NCBI GenBank assembly: GCA_002428995.1
Contig: DIYJ01000006.1
Coordinates: 248,001-312,000 of the forward strand
Source: Flavobacteriales bacterium UBA6057
Lineage (GTDB): Bacteria; Bacteroidota; Bacteroidia; Flavobacteriales_G; Salibacteraceae
DNA length: 64,000 nt
Direction: 5' to 3'
Made by a program: the position numbers and the translations under genes. Below are positions 59,326-64,000 of this stretch, piece after piece. The notes under the pieces are model-generated. The model saw only the letters and a program-made list of their open reading frames with translations, did not search any database and was not told where the DNA came from. The stretch's first letter is position 1, and each line of letters opens with the position of its first letter.

Positions 59326-61473
59326 CTAGCGCACCAAAAACCTACCTGAGGTATTTACAGGGCCGCTGGCACGATAGAAGTACATTCCTGGTGAAAGCTG
59401 ATCAATGGATATACTTGTAACCTCAGCAGAAACCTTGGTTTCATGTAAGCGCTTTCCTGCAACATCAAAAATGCTGAACGTCACTGATGCACCTTGGTGG
59501 GCCGGGGAGAGTTGCACAAACAACTGATCTTCAGCAGGATTCGGGAACACTTGCACGGACGCATCCAGGTTCAAGTCCTCCATTCCGACAACGGGAGGAG
59601 GTGGGGGTGGAGGCAGGGTTTCGCTTTCGAATTTTCTTCTGAGCATCACACCCTCACGCAGACCCACGTAAACGTATTCTGAAGTACGTGCGAAATCGAG
59701 CAGTCTGTCATCGTAATAACTATCAAGCTCCCAGCTTTGACCACCGTCATTTGAAATACCGATGCGGTGATTGTAGGCATTCTCAAACAACCCTAAGATC
59801 GTTTCTGAGCCAACTTCCTCCACATCCACCAGTTCTGCCATGAAAGAGGCCTGTCCGAGCGTATCCCAGCCCAGCGCATCATCCTGAAATTGGACGAGGT
59901 AGGGAGAGTACAAATCGTTCGCGGCCAGCATTCCTTCCTTTCCGGGATACATGACCTGCACCACCTGAGTCGCATATGTTGAGCAACATCCCAATGCAAT
60001 GGAGTCGGCTTCTTGCCAGCTCATCCCACCATCAATGGAACGCCACCACGCCATCTTGTTGCCCATGATCTGGAAGGAATTGAGTCGAGAAGCCGCATAG
60101 ATGGTATCCGCAGAGCGAAGCTGCACGATTGGATTCACCCAGTCCAGCTTATTGGTGGCAAAGGACCATGACTGACCACCATCATTGGTCGTAATGGCAA
60201 AAAGGGTGTCTTTCTGCTTAATGATCTGTGAATAGATCAATGTCCCACGCTGCTCATCGTCAAAATGCAGATACAGGTTGTTCATAATGTCACCATTGAG
60301 TGAACCATTGTAGTGAACTGCCACCTGCTCCGAATCGATGGGCAGCTCTGTCCATGACAGCCCGGCATCTGTGGTTTTGAAAACCCGTGGAAAGAGTATT
60401 TGATCTGCTTTTGGACCTCGCCATCCAGTGCTGTCGATGCTGTTGGAATCAATCGCATGGTCAGCAGTTGCGAAAAAGCCAATACTGTCTGTGATGAAAT
60501 GCGTGGTGAAGCTTCTGCTTCCGTTGTTAGGCACCTGCACATCGCTCCATGAAGCCCCTTCATCATGTGTTTTGACCAGCGAAAAAGGGAACTCGCAATG
60601 AACGTAACCGGTTTGATCATCCGGGAAATCAATATTGATGATGTGAAGGCTGTCTGGAAAGTTCACCGGCTCCCAGAGGTCGTTCTTGTGAGGATAGCCA
60701 GCAGAAGCACAGGAAGTGGAGAACGGCTGAAGATTCCATCTTTCAGGCTCACTAGTAACGATCGTCTGTGCCGTTTGCTGAAGGGTCAGCGCATCGGATG
60801 CAGAAATGCCGGTCGGGTTCCAGGCACCTTCAGGGCTTTCCTGATACATGCAGGCATAAAACACACATGCTGCCAGATAGCTCCCGGCCAGATTCGGGTG
60901 AGATAAGTCTTGACTGTGCAACGGAATACTCGGGTAGTTTTCAATGACGTGACGCCATGCTTCGCCCACGGGAGCTACACCAGAATTGATCACACGACCC
61001 ATCTCTTCGTAGTTAGCGCTTACATCGGATTGCATATCCAGGTATTCCTGCGGACTGTCGTTGTAGCCCCACGTCATAAACAGCAGCGCTTGATGACAAG
61101 TATCCTTAAGCTTACTCAGGTGCTGCAAATGCTCTGCTGCCGCAAAATTGCTGGCACGGTGCTGATTCTCACTGCTCGGTGTGATGGCCAGTTCTGCACT
61201 CTGGCCCTGTAGAATCATGTAATCGTAAGCAGCATTCTCCACCAAGTTCAGCGATGCCGGATTCTGAGCATGACCGTTCAGGGTGTGGCCACCCGGGGTG
61301 TTTTGCTGTGATGAAAAGGTGTTTCCCTTAGATTGAGCGATTTGCTGAATCAACGAGGGCATATCGTTCGAGTAGGTATAGCTATTGCCGATGAAAATAG
61401 CAGAGCGATGCTGCTGTCCAAGGCACGTAGTTGCTGTTAGAACAGCAAGAAAGAGTAGTGGTCGTAAGAACAT
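59326..61473 (-). CDS. T9SS-exported SGNH-like plus YCF48-like propeller protein
   Basis: This 715-residue protein has a signal peptide (residues 1-19), an SGNH/DUF4886-like domain (~22-240) and a YCF48-like propeller (~255-610) with repeated D-G-G-Q-S-W / D-E-G-A-S-W blades. A poly-Pro linker (~632-638) and a T9SS type A sorting domain (~645-715, F-P-N-P) follow. The SGNH part shows G-N-S-Y-T-Y-S-N (nucleophile Ser) and D-L-S-H-P-N (catalytic Asp/His). It should be an esterase-like enzyme attached to the surface through T9SS; its substrate is unknown. Confidence 0.85.
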   Translation of the reverse strand: MFLRPLLFLAVLTATTCLGQQHRSAIFIGNSYTYSNDMPSLIQQIAQSKGNTFSSQQNTPGGHTLNGHAQNPASLNLVENAAYDYMILQGQSAELAITPSSENQHRASNFAAAEHLQHLSKLKDTCHQALLFMTWGYNDSPQEYLDMQSDVSANYEEMGRVINSGVAPVGEAWRHVIENYPSIPLHSQDLSHPNLAGSYLAACVFYACMYQESPEGAWNPTGISASDALTLQQTAQTIVTSEPERWNLQPFSTSCASAGYPHKNDLWEPVNFPDSLHIINIDFPDDQTGYVHCEFPFSLVKTHDEGASWSDVQVPNNGSRSFTTHFITDSIGFFATADHAIDSNSIDSTGWRGPKADQILFPRVFKTTDAGLSWTELPIDSEQVAVHYNGSLNGDIMNNLYLHFDDEQRGTLIYSQIIKQKDTLFAITTNDGGQSWSFATNKLDWVNPIVQLRSADTIYAASRLNSFQIMGNKMAWWRSIDGGMSWQEADSIALGCCSTYATQVVQVMYPGKEGMLAANDLYSPYLVQFQDDALGWDTLGQASFMAELVDVEEVGSETILGLFENAYNHRIGISNDGGQSWELDSYYDDRLLDFARTSEYVYVGLREGVMLRRKFESETLPPPPPPPVVGMEDLNLDASVQVFPNPAEDQLFVQLSPAHQGASVTFSIFDVAGKRLHETKVSAEVTSISIDQLSPGMYFYRASGPVNTSGRFLVR

Positions 61474-61676
61474 AGAATGAAGGTATTACAATCCACTCCT
61501 ATAGACGTAAGAGCTTTCATTAATGAGCCTTCGGTCATAAAAGCCAGTCAAATGGCATATAAGCTTTTGCAAGAAGCAACCGTACCGAAGCGAATTTTAA
61601 CCGACACCACCATTGCTGGTGAACCATACAGACTTATTACCTTGTGAAATACTAAACCGCCTAATCCTTTCCGATC

Positions 61677-62216
61677 ATGAAAAAAGCCTGTTTTGCCCTG
61701 ATCGTCATCTTTCTGTTCAATTCATGTGATAAGCTGGCCATCGATCGCGATGACGTGGTGCGCTTCGATTATCAGGTGAGCGCCAATGAAGACTCTTTTG
61801 AGCTGAGCAATGAAATTGTGAACCCTTACGACACGGAAGAGCTCAAACGCTACAAGGACGAACGGGATAAGATCAAGGAATTTGAAATCTACCGGATTGA
61901 ATTCAGAATGTTCTCTTTCCGCGCGGATAACGACAGCACCCGAATCAATGGCACTGCTAATCTCACCAGCAATGCCGGCACCACCTTCGAGATGGAGCTC
62001 TTTGAGGTTGGAAACGAATACAAAGACTCAGAGAACCACGAGGTTCATCGCTTAACAGCAGACGGAGTGGAAGGAGCTGAAGCCTACGATAAGCTGGCTC
62101 AGGAACTGGTGGAGGCCGATCAGTTCACAATAAACACGGGAAACCTCTCCGGAATAGTCGATTCGCTGGACTGCGAGGCCAGCGTCTACATTCACTACAG
62201 AATCAAGGCACAGTAG
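61677..62216 (+). CDS. Putative lipoprotein of unknown function
   Basis: This 179-residue protein begins with a lipoprotein signal (residues 1-16) ending in the lipobox L-F-N-S-C-D, so Cys17 is probably lipidated. The acidic mature part has no domain I recognise. It stands alone between two T9SS cargo genes. Bacteroidota often send such lipoproteins to the outer membrane; the D after Cys neither confirms nor excludes that. Confidence 0.8.
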   Translation: MKKACFALIVIFLFNSCDKLAIDRDDVVRFDYQVSANEDSFELSNEIVNPYDTEELKRYKDERDKIKEFEIYRIEFRMFSFRADNDSTRINGTANLTSNAGTTFEMELFEVGNEYKDSENHEVHRLTADGVEGAEAYDKLAQELVEADQFTINTGNLSGIVDSLDCEASVYIHYRIKAQ

Positions 62217-62249
62217 CAAACGAATCCATTTTTTAGCTGTTTCAAAAGG

Positions 62250-64000
62250 CTATTGCTTCAGCACTTTGAGCTGCTGATCACCAACTCTCAGATAGTATAC
62301 TCCGGCAGTCAGGGAACTCATGTCAAGGATCATGACGTTGTCTCGAGAAGGCATTGATGTTATTCGGTTGCTCACATCCTGGCCTAAGGCATTCAAAAGT
62401 TGTAGGGGAGCATCCCAGGCGGCTTCGGCCTGCAAGTAGAGGCGGTCATGGACGGGATTTGGATAGAATCGGATGCTTCCGCTGATGTCATAGTGAATCA
62501 CCCGAACCTCAGAGTATGAGGACGAACCATCCAGATCAATTTGCTTCAATCGATAATACGACCAACCGAGGTAGGGGGAAGGATCCACTCCATGATAGTC
62601 GATCTGCACAGAACTATTGAGTGCTCCTGGCTGCCTGAGGACTTCGGTCCATTGATTCAAGTCTGTACTCTTTTCGACCACAAACAACTCATTCATCCGC
62701 TCACTTGCCGTAGACCAGTTCAGGTTCACCTGATCACCTTCCAGCGTGGCCTGAAAGTCGATCAACTCAATGGGAAGCACACCACCGCCTGTCAAACCAA
62801 TGATGAACTCAGTATTCTGAGCTGTGGCTGTTAGCGAGTTTTCTACAGCATTGAGTGATGCTGAAACATCTGACCAGGAAGCGGCAGCGTTGTCAGCGCG
62901 TGTAAACAATCGAAGGTTGGCTTCTACCTGCACCATTGTTCCTTCCCAGGCATCATTCCCATCATAGAAATAGGTTCCCGTGTAGGTGGGCGATGTCCCC
63001 TCGACCTTCCAGACTCCGTAGTAAGTGTTGTTGTCACCCAGGCCAGTTATACCCGTGGTAGAGCTCGGTACATCGGTAACGCTGTAAATATGAAACCCCT
63101 CAGGGTCACCCGTGAAGGAGCTCACCCTGAATGAATCAGCTTGCGCGGAAGCCATGTAGAGTTCAAAGCCCGTGTAGTCGCACGTATGATCAGCATCTAC
63201 CCAATCTGAAGCTGCATTCATATTGGTAAGGCTTCCGTTATTTCCACTGATGGCATCAGCTATGGTGGTGGAGTTCACCAATTCATCCAAGCGCCAGTAT
63301 CCAATCAACCCACTTTCATCGCCTTCCAGCGAGCGGCACATGTCGTTGACAATCTCGTTGGCTGTTCGTGCATAGTTCCAAACCCGAACTTCATCAATGC
63401 GCCCCGTGAACTCATGAGGAGAACCTCCCGGGATGTGACCACCTCCAAGCCTCAGATTGTTCGAATTGTTGATGATGTTGGAAGAACCATTGGACGCCTG
63501 TGAATCATCTAAAACACCGTCTTGGTAAATGATCAGGTTAGTTCCATCGTAGGTGGCTGCTACGTGGGTCCATGTATTCAGCGTTGGCTGTGTACCAATC
63601 AAAGTATTATCAGAACCATTGTCGATGTAAAACGCCAAACCACCCGTAGAAACCGTCAGGCCGATGTTATCGTCTCCTGATCCGCTTTTGTGAATGATAG
63701 CACCTTCATTAGAGTTGTGTCCGCTTGGAGAAGCCTTTGTGGGAACAGCAGTAGGGTAGATCCAGGCCTCAACCGTCACCTCGCTCAAGCCATCAATCAA
63801 CACATCACCGATGTCTACGTAGTCGTCAGAACCATCAAACTCAAGGGCATTGCCACCCCAGTCACCGATGTAAGCATAAATACTCTCATCTCCCATAGGA
63901 GCCCCAGATGTTACCACATCATCAGAAGCCATGTTTGTCATGGTGCCATCCAGATTGTTCGAGGTCAAATCCGGGACGTTGTTTGCTCCTGTGCTCGCAC
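62250..64000 (-). CDS. LamG-domain T9SS-exported protein, 5' end cut by window edge
   Basis: The frame runs without a stop to the right window edge, so the N-terminus lies outside; the TTG at 63968 is not a convincing start. Visible ~583 residues include a LamG/concanavalin-like domain (N-A-L-E-F-D-G-S-D-D-Y-V ... V-E-A-W-I-Y ... W-T-H-V-A-A-T-Y-D-G). Spacer regions follow, then a T9SS type A sorting domain with F-Y-P-N-P at the end. LamG domains bind glycans or proteins, so a large surface adhesin or glycan-binding protein is likely. Confidence 0.88.
   Translation of the reverse strand, partial: ASTGANNVPDLTSNNLDGTMTNMASDDVVTSGAPMGDESIYAYIGDWGGNALEFDGSDDYVDIGDVLIDGLSEVTVEAWIYPTAVPTKASPSGHNSNEGAIIHKSGSGDDNIGLTVSTGGLAFYIDNGSDNTLIGTQPTLNTWTHVAATYDGTNLIIYQDGVLDDSQASNGSSNIINNSNNLRLGGGHIPGGSPHEFTGRIDEVRVWNYARTANEIVNDMCRSLEGDESGLIGYWRLDELVNSTTIADAISGNNGSLTNMNAASDWVDADHTCDYTGFELYMASAQADSFRVSSFTGDPEGFHIYSVTDVPSSTTGITGLGDNNTYYGVWKVEGTSPTYTGTYFYDGNDAWEGTMVQVEANLRLFTRADNAAASWSDVSASLNAVENSLTATAQNTEFIIGLTGGGVLPIELIDFQATLEGDQVNLNWSTASERMNELFVVEKSTDLNQWTEVLRQPGALNSSVQIDYHGVDPSPYLGWSYYRLKQIDLDGSSSYSEVRVIHYDISGSIRFYPNPVHDRLYLQAEAAWDAPLQLLNALGQDVSNRITSMPSRDNVMILDMSSLTAGVYYLRVGDQQLKVLKQ

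Overview
The window looks like chromosome from a marine-type Bacteroidota, most likely class Flavobacteriia. Five secreted proteins end in type IX secretion (T9SS, Por) sorting domains with a PNP motif. There is a PorV-like outer-membrane protein, a SprB-repeat adhesin, a YtxJ-type bacillithiol-linked protein, paired giant reg_prop kinases, and sparse Shine-Dalgarno sequences. A few start regions carry TAnnTTTG-like -7 boxes. I saw no rRNA, tRNA, CRISPR array or prophage.

Layout. 1-2.2 kb: the end of a YciI-like gene and its partner ECF sigma factor, then a compact unit made of a small GIY-YIG nuclease gene between two ~175-180 bp elements. Each element is an inverted pair of ~47 nt REP-like arms whose inner hairpins differ by compensating changes. 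This resembles a REPIN/RAYT arrangement with a GIY-YIG nuclease in place of the transposase, and is the most interesting signal here. 2.2-9.4 kb: housekeeping and envelope genes (DUF2911, CpeT-like, an XRE regulator, lipoamide dehydrogenase, a DUF4389-DUF4870-M48 run, a SpoU methyltransferase). 9.4-16.1 kb: a minus-strand operon of two paralogous reg_prop/LytS-type kinases and one LytTR regulator. 16.3-20.6 kb: a DAACS symporter, flavodoxin, a DinB-like protein, a PorV-like protein and YtxJ.

20.9-34.6 kb is a coherent acetate/short-chain acid module. A cNMP-CBS-DUF294 protein and a DnaQ-like exonuclease face an IS1-type zinc-ribbon/HTH regulator, a porin, the DUF4212 + SSS symporter pair, a small membrane protein, an SSS-fused histidine kinase, a receiver-only regulator, a PrpE-like ligase and Acs. 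The logic is outer-membrane passage, sodium-coupled uptake, sensing, then CoA activation. Two 16-bp direct repeats sit in the divergent promoter region.

35-64 kb is mixed. It holds T9SS-exported enzymes and adhesins (a lipase-like hydrolase, an NHL/SMP-30 protein, the SprB-repeat protein, an SGNH-YCF48 fusion, a LamG protein cut by the window end), a His-rich mini-gene beside a His-rich OmpA-like protein, a ferritin-like diiron protein, transporters (LysE, BCCT, POT, bestrophin), regulators (Crp, MarR) and oxidoreductases.

Many intergenic gaps hold low-complexity repeat cassettes (GATCAG/GATTAG arms, GCTATCAGC-like arms, TTCAA-rich tracts, a 120-bp tandem repeat and one REP-like palindrome), often directly after a stop codon. 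Functional calls rest on motif recognition from the sequence alone; no database search was run.
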